From contig NC_079517.1 in assembly GCF_000801105.2 (NCBI RefSeq), positions 17,679,579 to 17,743,578 of the forward strand: DNA of 64,000 nucleotides, read 5' to 3'. Below, one piece after another: positions 12,419 through 26,770 of the stretch. The DNA comes from Raphanus sativus (taxonomy: Eukaryota; Streptophyta; Magnoliopsida; Brassicales; Brassicaceae). The notes beneath the pieces are model-generated. The model did no database searches. It saw only the letters and a list, made by a program, of their open reading frames with translations, and was not told the origin of the DNA. Each line of letters opens with the position of its first letter. Position 1 is the stretch's first letter. Position numbers and translations under genes: made by a program.

Positions 12419-15400
12419 TAGGTCTGGGAAATCGGGTGACCATCTGGGTTCAGGTAGGTTCTAATCGGGTTTTGATTTTTCGGGTTTACCAAAAACAACT
12501 TCATTTCGTTATTATAAATATTCGGATCGGTCTCGTTCGGGTTTCATCGGATTCGGATCGGGTTTGATAGCACATCCTAAACCCAGTTTGAACCCATATA
12601 ATTTTCGGGTTCGGTTCTGAACCGGGTTTAAGGTATCCACACTACTCACCAGAAAGTTCTATACATCTGCATTTTTATTTCATTAAACGCTTACATACAC
12701 TGTAATGCTTAAAGGACAATAAAAAAGTAAAAAAACTTGCAGACTTTGTTAACATGATCCAAAACAAACGCTGGCAACACTAACCCATTTCTCGTTCTCG
12801 TGCAAACACAACCTGAAGCATACTTCAAAGAACCTGAATAACACAACCATTTTACACATCACAGAACTTGAATAACACAACCATTAATAAACGTAGACAA
12901 AGAAATGAGAAAATCCAAAGAACCATTATTAAACTTCAATGTAGATCAAACTTGTTCTTAATAGAACTTAAAATCAACTGTCAAATAAGAACCCATCTCT
13001 AACTAGACCAAAGCCAAAAATAAAAAAACCAAAACCAACACCGAAACAGAAACAAAAAAGACTTCAGACTTCAAGAACAATCATCAGTCTTTAATTCTCA
13101 CACTCCCAAACTCTGAAACAACAAACAAAACAATAAGTAAGTGCATAAACAAACAAATAAAATGTTAAAGGAAGTAAGATAAATAAAAACATACCTTTCT
13201 CAAGCTTGTCTAGCATTTCAACTTCAGCTAGAATATGCTCATTTGTCTGGACGTTTTCATAGAACTTAATATCAGCCTTCAGCCACTGCTCACTACACAT
13301 CAAAACTTATATCATGTAGTGGGTTAGACAGCTCCTATATGCTTTAAAAAATTTACCACTAGTGCTAAAAGCACTTCCAGAAGCCACTTTCAGCATCGCA
13401 AGCAGATCCCAAGCCATCTCTGCCATAACCAGAAACTTGATTTTGTACAACTTCCACCAACCTAATATGTCGAACTCAAATCCCATCATAAGCTTTTGAT
13501 TCTCAACAGGTTACTTCAAGTAAATTTCCAGCACATCCCTTGGCTCATTTCCTGATTCAGCAACCAATCTTGTATTCAGAATCCATCCTTTCATAACCAT
13601 AATCTTCAACAACCAAGTTCAACCTATCCATCTGCTCTTGAGTCTCCTGAATTCTCACAAATGGTGTTTGCTTCGTCTGAGAGGATTGAGTACTAACATC
13701 TTTAAACCGGCCAACATACTCCTCGAACATGATTTTAAGGAGATTACGCACAGATTCACTCATTTATTTGGACTCAATACTATCTTTCCCATACGGTTTC
13801 TCAAAGAAAAAGTTTTGAGTAAGTCATCTTCTTCCTCGGGTCAATGATTGATGCAATGATCGACATCATATTCATGTTTTTAATCCTTCCAATATTTCAA
13901 AAACTTGTGCAGCATATCTTCAGTCTTCAACTTCAAATCAGGGTCTAAGTTTCTAGCCAATGCAGTTAAATTCCTCTCAATTGCCACTATCTCACCATAG
14001 CATTTGTAAGAATTGGTTTTTGAGGAAGCGGAGACAACCAAGGTGATATTATAGAATATGATCAGAAACCTCTTTAACTTCTCCACGGTATTCCAGTCAG
14101 AAATAGTAGGTGGTCCTTACCTATTAGCCCCATTATCTACTTATAAGAAGTAGTCACTGTACATCATATCCTATGTTTCCATCCTATCAAAAGACACTTT
14201 AAACTGCAAATCTCTGGACAACATCAGAAATGTTGAGTTCCACCTAGTCTTAACATCTAATTGGAGACTTCATCATGTCATATTTCCATTAATAACCTTC
14301 TGCTCAAAGCATTCAACTTATTGGTAGAAGAACAGACATACTGGACTACATTCTGGATGGCCATAACAATTTCGCCTAAATTGCCACCCTCCTAGCTATC
14401 CAGTTGATGATGTCGACACAACACCTCATATGCATAAATTTTCCATCTAAAACCAAAGAATCAGGCGCGACCTGACTAAACCCTTTGGAATCTCCTACTA
14501 GATGAGGTATTAAAGATTGCATTGTCTACCATAATACAAAACAGTTTCTCAATTTCCCAGTCAGCTAAGCACTCTACAAGAACATTAGAAATATCGTCTG
14601 ACCTTTATGATCCATGACCAATTCTAATCCAAGAATGATTTTCTTCAGGTGCCATGTTGGGTCAACAAAATGTGCAGTTACAGCCCGTAACTTGCACCTG
14701 CCAACAATACAAAAACAATTCGATCATAATGGAAATAAAATGTTGTCGTGTTCAATTTCATTTTACAGAAACAAAAAAAAAGCTTACCTGTCATCTGAAA
14801 AACCCAAATGTCAGTAGTGAGGGAAACTCTCTGCTGGTTAGTGTGCAACCATTTCTTCAATGACTCTTTCTTCTTAACAAACATCTCCACAATGTCTCTT
14901 GTAGCAGTTCTTCTTGAATGAGGCTTGTAAAGATTAATTTTCATGTAAATAAAAAATATAATTAGTTTCAGAAATATACAAACTCATTACAATACAAATA
15001 GTCAAATATACAATGGTTTACCTTACTGCAGAAGTGTTTCCATTATGTGCTTTCTATGGAAGAAATGGGCAATTCAGATAACATTAGTAACTCATTAGCG
15101 GCTTCTCTAAAAACTGGATTAGGTACTTTGGTGCTTTCAAAGTGCTGTTACTCAATTGTATCATGAAAACCTACTTTGACTAACATCTAGCCATTACTCA
15201 CCTCTTAATGATTGCGACGAAGGAGGAGGAGAGGAGTTTTGGTGTTTTGTACCTCAGTGAAGAGCACAACTTATATAAGAAAGGAGATTCTAGGGTTTGC
15301 GAATCGCAGAACTGATTGGAATAGAAATCAGAGAGGATATGTTTAGGAAAGAGGATCATGATTTAGGGAAATCTCGATCTTTAGGAAAGAGGATCATAAC

Positions 15401-15596
15401 AGGATCAAAGGAAATCGGAAAGGGAAAACAAAGAAATCATATATTTAGGTAACTCGATGCTCGGGTACCCATTTACCCTATCAGGTTGGTGCTATTTACC
15501 TGACCTAACCCGTAACCCATTCAGTTATTTCTCAAGATCCAAACCCGACCCGAACCAGTTTTATCGGACAGGATTCGGTTTTAATGCCCTGGCCTA
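12419..15596 (-). mobile_element. decayed autonomous hAT-superfamily DNA transposon
   Basis: The ends are TAGGTCTGGG (12419) and, reverse-complemented, TAGGCCAGGG (15596). Subterminal regions are packed with CGGGTTCGG-type words. On the minus strand, broken transposase coding can be followed: a BED-adjacent region (KVPNPVFREAANELL, near 15150-15050), the conserved QRVSLTTDIWV at about 14840-14810 (TRDIVEMFVKKKESLKK just before it), and the C-terminal hATC dimerisation region (DILGWWK, VASGSAFSTSGK, LTHYMI, MCSEQWLKAD) at 13490-13250. Stops and frameshifts separate all parts. No convincing 8-bp duplication remains. It resembles the plant RICESLEEPER/DAYSLEEPER-like hAT group. Confidence 0.82.
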
Positions 15597-15660
15597 ACAT
15601 GGAGAGCAAGTTCTAGTCTGCTATATAAAAAGGGACGTGCGTTATGAGAAAGCTATACCT

Positions 15661-18165
<2,505 letters not shown>

Positions 18166-18169
18166 TTGA

Positions 18170-19800
18170 GAGCCTATGTTAAAAATGGGCAAAAGTGTCT
18201 TTTTCAATCTCATTATTTTGTGTCGTGTTTTTTATACCCAAATAAATTATAAGCGTAAAATCATACCTAAATTAAGAATTTATTTAAAATTTCGACTTAG
18301 ACTTCAATCTGTATCATGAAAACCTATCTTGACTAACATCCCGTTAGTCACAACCGTTATGTTAGATGACGTCGTTTTGTAAATGGAGAATCTTTTTAAA
18401 AAGTTATGTTTGCTGGGAATCGAGCCGTGGTCCCGCAGACATAATACTTTTTTATTTACCATTGTGTTACGAGAAATTCTTTGGTTCACCTCCTAAGGTG
18501 AATTTGTAGTTTCAACAACCAATATGATTTAGTTGTTTTAGATTCAATATCTTTTTAAAAAATAAACAAAATAATTAGAATTCATCAAATTATATTATGT
18601 TTTAAAAATAAACAAAAAATAGTAATAGTTAGCAATTTTTAAAAAATATTGTTCACGCCGTCAGCAAAACATTAAATCCAAAATCCAAAATTTTAAACCT
18701 TAAACCCTTGGATAAACCCTAAACATTTGGATAAATCCTAAACCCTGAATCATAAACATTAAAAACTAAATCTTAATAACACTAAACCCTAAATCTTTGG
18801 ATAAATCCTAAACCCTAGAGTTTATGATTTATCCAAGGGTTCAGGAACCCAAAGGTTTAGGATTTATGATTTAGTATTTAGTATTTAGAGTTTAGTGTTT
18901 AGCATTTAGGATTAAGGATTTGGGGTTTAGGATTAAAGATAAAAATACATAAAAATAGTAATAATTTTTTTAAAAAAATAATATTGTTAAAGCCGTCAGA
19001 AAAATACTAAACCCTAAACCCTAAATCGTTGTGTAAACTCCTAAACCTTTGAATAAATCATAAACTCTAGAGTTTAAGATTTATCCAATGGTTTATAGTT
19101 TAGGGTTAAATATTTAGGTTTTAGTGTTATTAAGATTTAGTTTTTTAATGTTTATGATTTAAAGTTTAGGATTTATCCAAAGTTTTAGAGTTTATCCAAG
19201 AGTTTAGGGTTTAAAATTTAGAGTTTAATATTTTACTGACGGCGTTAAAAATATTAAATTTTTTTTTTGGTAATTACTACTATTTTTATTATTTTAAAGA
19301 CATAATATAATTTGACAAGTTCTTATTCTTTTGTTTCTTTTTTGAAAAGATATTAAATCTAAAATAATTAAATCCTATTGGTTGGTGAACCTAGGTGAAC
19401 CCAAAAATTTTCTTATACTACAACACTTATATTATTTTCTTATTAGATTTAAAACATTATATTTTGATTTGTATATTGTAAAGAAAAAAATATTTTTGTC
19501 TACAAATTTTATTTAGTAAAATTTATAAAAAAAAACCTTTTGTCAACATTTAGTACAATATATAATTGCATCAATAATTTATGTAGTTTAAGTTTTTTTT
19601 ACACTTTTGCACATGTAATAAAACTAAAAATAAAATTTCATAAATTATTCAACTTAATTGAAAATGATATTTCTTGAATAGTTATGTAACTTTAAAAATT
19701 TTAATCTAAAAATATATATATAATAGTGATTATAAATTTTTATTAAAAATCAAAACTTAACTTTTAAAATAAACATTGTACACCAAACATTATATTAAAC
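18170..19800 (-). repeat. dispersed repeat R1, copy 1, with a tRNA-like core, split by a MITE
   Basis: The reverse complement of 18170-18482 plus 19403-19800 matches 30770-31335 along its length. The tRNA-like core on the minus strand has a candidate A box (TAACACAATGGTA) and B box (GGCTCGATTCCC) near 18470-18415, so part of it may be a SINE. A palindromic MITE (18483-19401) separates the halves; the copy at 31 kb lacks it. Confidence 0.7.
18483..19401. mobile_element. long-hairpin (foldback) MITE with telomere-like arms
   Basis: The ends are GGTTCACCT inverted. The two arms remain complementary for several hundred bases (shared words AACAACCAATA, TTTAGATT, AAATTATATTATGT and CGCCGTCAG). Both arms contain degenerate AAACCCTAAA/TTTAGGGTTT repeats, which themselves pair. 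Candidate 9-bp duplications (AAATTCTTT against AAATTTTCT) match at 7 of 9. Comparison with the uninterrupted R1 copy at 31 kb supports an insertion. Confidence 0.75.
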
Positions 19801-19994
19801 TTTTAAAATAAACAATGTATACCAATCTAAATAATTTATAATTACATCAATAATTTATGTAGTTTAAGTTTTTTTACATTTTTGTACATGTTAGTTAAGG
19901 TAAGTTTTCATGATATGGACTAAATTATGGATCAGAAATTTAAATTAATTCTTAGTTAGTTCAGATATGATTTTGCACTTATAATTTATTTGAG

Positions 19995-20142
19995 TTGGAG
20001 TTTCTGCTCTGGGTTCGAATAGCATTGGTCACCTATGTACGCTTTAAGTGGCAAGAAAACCTGGATTTCTATAGACCTCATAGAATTAGTCTTTAGACCT
20101 AGAAAGCATTTGTGATCCCACAGTTATCGAATTAAAAAAGAA
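19995..20142 (+). mobile_element. 5'-truncated tRNA-derived SINE
   Basis: A perfect 18-bp duplication ACTTATAATTTATTTGAG flanks it (19977-19994 and 20143-20160). The insert begins just before a B box (GGGTTCGAATAG), so the A box is missing. It ends in an A-rich tail. Confidence 0.85.
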
Positions 20143-20162
20143 ACTTATAATTTATTTGAGTA

Positions 20163-21364
20163 CTAGTATTTATCCCGTGCTTCGCACGGACACGTTCAAT
20201 ATGAGAAATTTATTAGATATGAAGTATCACTTCGCTACACACACAACACTAATTTTAGTTTTTAAAATTATTTGATTTTATAATTTTCAGTTAGAACTAA
20301 TTGTTTTCTGTCAAATATTTTATGAACCTTAATAACAGTAGTGCATTCAAATTTTAACACCTAGGTTGAAATGGGGAGGGGTTACACAATAATTTTGATA
20401 TTATTTAAAATGGTTATATGTTTGCAATATTTTCCAAAATATTGAGATTAAATTTTATTTTAAGATTTAAATTTTAAATTTTAAATTTTTTTACAACTAA
20501 AATTTTGATTTCCAATCTTACTGATTTTTTTTTAACTCACATTACTTTTTTTTGTTTTTAAGATTTAAAATTATAAATTTAGCTTGTTTTCTTGATCTAT
20601 TTTAATGGGTTCTTGGAAATGTGTTTTATCTAAAAATATTAACTATTTTATGTTTAGATATTTTTAAAGCAGCCTACGAAATTTGTAAATGAAAACTTGA
20701 GAAATTTAAAAATTAATTACAGATAATGATTAAATTTTTTTTTAAAGAAAAAGTTGCAAAGACTAAAAATTAAATAAAATTATTGTTTACCTGAAGTCTT
20801 CAACTGTCTATCGCATTCGTTGTTAACCTTCGGAACATATCTCATCCAAGTTTTTCTTTGATTGCTCATATCTTCTTTTTCTTCTTTTAGCTTTGATTTC
20901 TTATACATATCTGTAGCAAACTAAAATAGTTTCAAAAACTGAATAGTACAAAAATTGATTCTAAATTTTGTTTGTTTACTCAGATTTTGCAGCACAAGTT
21001 TCATATGAATTCAAAATGAATCTTAGTGAGAAACATATTATATAAAAATAATTGAGGAGATGAAGGACAGAAGTTTCAAATTAATGCTGAAAAAAAAAGA
21101 TACGAAAAAATCTGTAAGAAGACCTGTTTGTAAAAAAAAAAAATTGTTGTTAAAATGATTTAAAGTTTGGTGCACAAAAGAGAAGAAATTATTATAGTTT
21201 ATTCAAATGGAAGTGGGGATCGTGGATTGATTGCAGAAGAACGGTTTAGATCTATTTTTTAACTTTCTTTTGATCAACGCTATTTATTTTTTTTTATTTG
21301 AGGAAATTTAATTGTATTAATAATGTATTTTAATTTTGTTTTTAAAATTATATTAAAACACAAG
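20163..21364 (-). mobile_element. Helitron 3' terminus, reverse orientation; 5' end not found
   Basis: Read on the minus strand, sequence near 20195-20163 ends with a GC-rich hairpin (GTCCGTGCGAAGCACGGGA), a short spacer and CTAG, followed by T. This is the Helitron 3' signature. The element extends rightward from 20163. I do not see a matching 5' TC end, so the right limit given is arbitrary. No Rep/helicase coding is seen; the region is AT-rich. Confidence 0.6.
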
Positions 21365-21604
21365 CAGGGGCAGACCCACTAAGGATGGAGTGGTTGCAAA
21401 TGACACCACAAAAAGTGAATAAAATTTTGATTTGTACATAGATTCTAAAGAAAATTTATAGCTTAGAAGGTAAATTCCTCCCAATGAACCTCCAAAAATC
21501 TGGGTTTGAACTTTTATCTACTCCTATTTGACTTTATTTATTTTACTTTAACATATATTGACTCCACATAAAGTTGGTGCTGGGTCCGCCACTGTCCGCC
21601 ACTG
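21365..21604. mobile_element. hAT MITE with perfect 8-bp duplication
   Basis: AACACAAG occurs at 21357-21364 and 21605-21612. The left end is CAGGGGCAGACCCA; the right end, reverse-complemented, is CAGTGGCGGACCCA. The right-hand terminal decamer TCCGCCACTG is present twice in tandem. There is no coding capacity. Confidence 0.9.
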
Positions 21605-21920
21605 AACACAAGCCATGTGTCAGAATTTGATTGGTCATGTGACTTGTGTTTTAGCATATAAAAAATAAAAAGACATCACACGAAATTTTCACGGTTAGAA
21701 ATGGGAGTAAAACAGTAAACAAACTCACAGTTCTAGTAACAAGTGTAACAAAGTTGGGCTTTTCAAAACTAAAGCCCATATTCCGCCCACCTATATCTAC
21801 TGAAAAGTCATTTCTTCTGTGATAAATCACTCCGATCGTATCTCCGTGGAAGCAAAATTCAATAGAAGAGGACACATTCGAAGAAGAATCGAAAGGTGGA
21901 ACTTCAAGTGAGAGTTAGGG

Positions 21921-23449
21921 ATGGGTGATCATCTGGGGAGAGCAGAGGAATTCGAGAAAAAGGCTGAGAAGAAGCTCAACGGATAGGGAATTTTCGGATC
22001 TAAGTATGAAGACGCTGCCGATCTCCTCGAGAAAGCTGCTAATTCCTATAAACTCGCCATTTGCAGTTCGACAGCAAACATGATACTGCTAATGCCTATC
22101 CTGAAGCTACTAAATGCTACAAGAAAGTTGACACTAATGGTATGCTGTAAAGCTGCTATTTTTTTAAATTGGCATGTTAGTGATATAGAAGTGGTTATCA
22201 ACTTTCTTTTTTTGTGTGTATCCTTGTCTTGTATGCAGAGGCTGCATCTTGTTTAGAACGAGCAGTAAATATATTCTGTGAGATAGGAAGGCTCAACATG
22301 GCTGCAAGATACTACAAGGTATGTGTGTCTCCTTTGAGCATGATAGACTATTACACTCTTTTAAGTTCATACATTGAGTCAATAGTTAAGCACTCTATTC
22401 ATTGTTATGTATACTGAGATCCAGTGGATTTTTTTTTTCTGTGATTGGTTTGTACTGATAGGTACATTATGGTTTTGTACTCCTGACAGGAAATTTCTGA
22501 GTATTATGAAGCTGACCAGAAGATCGATCAGGCTATTGCTTACTATGAAAAGGCAGCTGAGTTCTTTCAAAATGAAGAAGTGACCACTTCTGCAAACCAA
22601 TTTAAAGGTGGCACAATATGCTTCCCAGTTGGAGCAGTAAGATTTATATGAACCTTCCCTTTGTTTTTTTACTTTCTCGTCCTTTGGTATTGACATGCTT
22701 ACAGTACTCAGCTGAATTTCTTACATTGTTTGTATTCATGATGTGCACTATGCACGGGCAGCAATGATGGGTGTTATTTACTTTCGTTTGGATGGATGTA
22801 TTGATTGATAAGGTCTTGCTTGGTGTATCTTTGACAGATATGAGAAGGCTATCAAAATTTATGAAGATATAGCATGCCATTCACTTGGCAATAACTTGCT
22901 TAAGTATGGAGTTAAGGGCCATCTTCTCAATGCTGGCATGTGCCACCTTTGCAAAGCTGATGTTGTTTCCATCACCAATGCTCTGGAGAAATATCAGGTC
23001 TCTAACATCAGCATTCAGGTGTGGCTTTTGCAGGAACTATGACATGGTTTGCTAACTTCTACTTTTCTGCAGGATCTTGATCCAACTTTTACAGGAACAC
23101 AAGAATGCAAGTTCTTACCGGTAAGGCTTAAAAACTGAGTTTTGTAATGATTATGGGGGTGTAGCTTAGCGTAATGTATGTTTTTAATTCCTATGGATAG
23201 GACCTTGCTTCTGCTATCGATGAAGAAGACATCGCAAAGTTCACAGACATTATCAAGGAATTTGATAGCATGACTCCTCTGGTACGGGCCCATTACATAC
23301 CAACAAAGTTTGAATAATTTTAACCTTTTTGTCTAAATCTTTACAATGGAATTTGTATTTTTTGCCAGGATTCATGGAAGACAACTATGTTGTTGAGGGT
23401 GAAGGAGAAGCTGAAGGCAAAGGAGCTTGAGGAGGATGATCTTACCTAA
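21921..23449 (+). pseudogene. alpha-SNAP (soluble NSF attachment protein) pseudogene
   Basis: Most of the roughly 290-aa alpha-SNAP can be read exon by exon from MGDHLGRAEEFEKKAEKKLN to the C-terminal KELEEDDLT. Normally the protein recruits NSF to SNARE complexes. Lesions: (1) the conserved Trp after KKLNG is TAG, codon 22; (2) the end of exon 1 and most of intron 1 are missing, since KLA is followed at once by an intron-like TTTGCAG and then the next exon ([10 protein letters not shown]); (3) after SANQFK a short deletion, about 5 bp, shifts the frame before [10 protein letters not shown]. Introns are kept, so it is a duplicated rather than a processed pseudogene. It matches the position of Arabidopsis At3g56190 (ASNAP2) beside LOR14. 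A functional copy presumably exists elsewhere. Confidence 0.92.
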
Positions 23450-23831
23450 ACATATCTCTCTGTCCATCCCGGAGCTTTGCTGGTGTGTGTATCTTCATTT
23501 ATGTTCATGTCACTTCATGTTCGACTCTTGGGTTGATTTTATTGTCTCTGGTTATGAGTTTCTAACGTTTGGTCAAAATTGGTTTGTTTGATATCAAAAC
23601 ACTACATTTTCTCTGCTTATCATTACTTCTATGGAGATTTGCTTTGATTTATTTACATAGTAGGTGTTTTCCTGCACCCTGTGCAGTGATAAAATTTTTG
23701 AAAGTTAAATTTTATATATAAAAATGTAATTTATTAATATTATATATTTTTGACCAATAATTAATATAAATATCATTTAATTAAACATAAAATTAAGAGA
23801 AAATATTTTTTTTATTTTAAATTATATTTAA

Positions 23832-23874
<43 letters not shown>

Positions 23875-24388
23875 TAGAATCTTAGATAAAAAATTATTTA
23901 TTTCTTTTGTTTAAATGTATTAAATCAACTTGTACAAAATTACTAAAAATCATATAAAAATTGTATAGTTATTCAAAAATTAAAACTAAACAATATTTAT
24001 ATAATTTGTAGATATCTAAAAGAAACTAATGATATTACAATTAAAAAATTATAATTTTTTAAATGCAGAAAATGCAGAAAATTTAGAAAATTTTAGATAA
24101 TAAAAATTGTATAATTATAAAAGTAAAATTATATAATATTTCGAAATTAAAAATGTCATATTTGAATATATTTATTTTATTGATGATTTATGAGTTATTA
24201 CCATATTCTACAAAGTTTACCAAAAATATAAATCAATATTAAATGTAATATATGAGTTATTGCCATATTTTAAAAAAATTTCCAAAAATATATTTCAGCA
24301 TTAAATGTAATTGTGCATGTCATATTTAACCATATGACATATCATCAATTTTAATAGCCATATCACATTTTTTTGTAAAAACGATTGT
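23450..24388. other. AT-rich spacer with (AT)n microsatellite
   Basis: The SNAP pseudogene's old 3' UTR is followed by very AT-rich sequence. An (AT)n run lies at about 23834-23870. No gene is seen. Confidence 0.55.
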
Positions 24389-24403
24389 AAAGAATACATG
24401 TGG

Positions 24404-24594
24404 TGTGGAAGCACCTTAGCCTAATGGTTAAGGTCTAAAGGCTTCTACACCCAGGTCTGGGGTTCGATACCCAGACTATGCAATTTATTGCAGATTATCT
24501 CAATTCCAGGTTTCAAGTCTCGGAGAGAGCACGATTTATTAGACGACAGAAAGATCTTCAACATGGTGCAAGTAAAGGCAATTACCTTAAAAAA
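24404..24594 (+). mobile_element. tRNA-derived SINE (family 2)
   Basis: A box TAGCCTAATGGTTAAGG and B box GGTTCGATACCC are well preserved. The A tail joins a perfect 15-bp duplication AAAGAATACATGTGG (24389-24403 and 24595-24609). The body differs from family 1. Confidence 0.9.
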
Positions 24595-24687
24595 AAAGAA
24601 TACATGTGGCAAATCAATTCGCAAATAATGTCTAGGGGATATAATAAGAGTGTTCAGACAGACATATAGTATAGTAAGCAGATACTC

Positions 24688-25481
24688 TTAACACAAATTC
24701 TCAATGTCATCGACCATAACAAGCAAAGCAATGATAAAAGCATAATCCACTTCTGGATTTACACTAACCCTAAAGTTATATTTCCCTTTGCAATAACTTC
24801 CCCATGTAAACTTATGCGTGACCTGCAAGCATCCCACAATAACATAAAAGATTTCAGTTCTTGACCGATCTGTAGCAAAGGAGATATTAATAAAGAGATG
24901 TGTCTTAATCTTTTTACCCCTACCCCAGCGATGAGAGCATCCGATTTGAAAACTTTGAATGAGATATTAGAGTATCCACCTGAAGCATGAAAATCACAAG
25001 TACTGCTCTTCTTGACGTTATTATTCTCAGCCAAGAAAACATCCACAGCTGTTTTCAACGACATGGCTGACGATTGCTGTACCGTGAACAGCAAGTCTTC
25101 TTTCTCTTTGCTCTCTCCTCCATGCACTTCCCATTTTCTCTTCAACCTAATCCCCTGTACACATACATACACAATAAGGTATCACAATCTCAATGGCGGG
25201 TTTAAAGATTGAATGTTTTTATAAACCTTTTGGCGCATTGTGAGGACTGTGAAACCAGCAGGATCACGCATAACCCTTTTACGGTTAAACCCCCAAGCTT
25301 GTCCATCAATTTGCAAGAGAACGTTCCCACTAGGATCAAACACTTGGTAATGATCTTTTGATAAATTTTTAACTTTCCTCTTCACCATTAGTTCCATTGG
25401 GTATGGATTACAGAATTGGTCGCCTACTACGCTTATGGGAGGATCCCCTACTTGCCATTCTGTTTTCTTATACTTTGGCAT
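24688..25481 (-). CDS. LOR14: LURP-one-related (LOR) protein, three exons, complete (206 aa)
   Basis: Exons: 25481-25227, 25154-24924 and 24822-24688, GT-AG, all phase 0; stop TAA at 24690-24688. The product has the tubby-like LOR domain over nearly its full length: KVKNLSKDHYQVFDPSGNVL, then GFNRKRVMRDPAGF and IRLKRKWEVHGGE, ending with the usual C-terminal hydrophobic helix after NPEVDYAFIIALLVMVDDI. LOR proteins (LURP1 family) are linked to defence against Hyaloperonospora, but most members have no known role. The position next to the alpha-SNAP locus matches Arabidopsis LOR14 (At3g56180, from memory). The start is the first Met of the exon and fits the usual length of about 200-220 aa. 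Confidence 0.9.
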
Positions 25482-26770
25482 TGGATTCTATATTTGAATA
25501 AACTCGAGAAGAAGAAGAAGAAGGTTGCAAAAGATTATGAAAGGCTCTTTGCTTTAGAGCCCTTGATAATCCTCACTTATGATGATAATATTATCAAGAA
25601 CTGTTTTTTCACATTTTCTTTTGCAATATATCTGTTAGAAAACAAATTTTACAACTTTTCAAAATTGGTGTTATTACTTTCTCTGGTTATGAAATCAGAA
25701 TTTTATTCCCAACCATAGATTGTTAAACCCAAAAATAAATTAGTTCTTTAAATTTAGAACAAATAACTAAGCAAGCGGCTATTTCCAGGTTCAATGAGAG
25801 ATTCTCCACCAAATCATTTACAGGATGCTCTTACAGTTAATCTTTTTTTTTGTAAAACCATATAAAAATTCATTTCAAACTAAATGGATTTCATACAAGC
25901 TAGCCTCAACGGCTAACCTTAGTGGATCCTTAACTTCAAAGAAGCTGAAGCTTTGCACTCGTGATCGGGCGTCTTTAGCAAGACAATCCGCACGGACATT
26001 TGCTCTTACAGTTAATCATTACCGAACAATATGTTATTTTTGTTATCGAACGGGGGATCGAATAGAAGGGAGGTATTTGTCATATCCGGAACCCAAAAAC
26101 TGGATATAGCATTAACAGAGGGAAACAATATTTGGACATATAAGACATTGTGCTAAGATCGTCCGTCTTCTTGTTATCAAGTTGATTCAAGAAGATTTCG
26201 AAAGTAATATACTTGCTTTTTAGTGAAAAAAAAATCTGTATTGGTACATGCTTATACATAAAATAGATATTTGGAGGAAAATCTTATACGTAAAACTATT
26301 ACCAAGACCATATGAACACAATATGCTACCGTATGTGCATGCTTATAAAATTGATTTCACGATTCAACACTTGACAATGCTAATGCACCAAAACCAAATT
26401 TGATAGTTATGATTTCTTTCATTGTGGTGACGCATAATCTGGTTAACAAAACCAATATTGATGTTGTCCATAAATTTATTATGATAGCATAGTCAGCTAT
26501 ATCATTGTTAGGAAACCTAGTGAACTATCCTCAATCGCTACTTACACTCAACGTATCTGCACTGCACAGACAAGACCACTACTTATGGCCAGCTGAGATA
26601 TGAATTTTTTTCAAGTAAAGACTCTTGCAGTTTCCCATCATCCTAGCCAAATGTTTATTTAAGGTGTAAGAAAATACTATATTGATACCATCACTATCTC
26701 CAAGAAGGACGAATTGTGAAACTATTCTCAACAACAACTATACATTGATAACTAGTGAGCCTCACCAGTA
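25482..26770. other. spacer between LOR14 and RER6 with a LINE tail
   Basis: LOR14 and RER6 are both on the minus strand, so this holds the LOR14 promoter and the RER6 3' UTR. In Arabidopsis several genes (At3g56170-At3g56150) lie here; I see no remnant of them. A truncated LINE sits at 25843-26000. Confidence 0.55.
25843..26000 (-). mobile_element. 5'-truncated LINE (last codons of ORF2 plus poly(A))
   Basis: A perfect 17-bp duplication TGCTCTTACAGTTAATC flanks it (25826-25842 and 26001-26017). Minus-strand translation gives the end of the plant LINE RNase H-like region: NVRADCLAKDARSRVQSF, FFEVKDPLRLA and LYEIHLV, then stop and a short 3' UTR with an A tail (seen as T at 25843-25850). Only about 41 codons were copied. 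Confidence 0.88.

Noticed and set aside
12419..15596. An 8-bp target duplication for the decayed hAT element
   Set aside because: TTGTAAAG on the left and ACATGGAG on the right match at only three of eight positions, so I do not claim one.
24404..24480. Apparent tRNA genes at SINE heads (also 1271, 49853, 54881)
   Set aside because: Each continues into a SINE body with an A tail and long target duplications, and the cloverleaf 3' half is not complete. They are SINEs, not tRNA genes.
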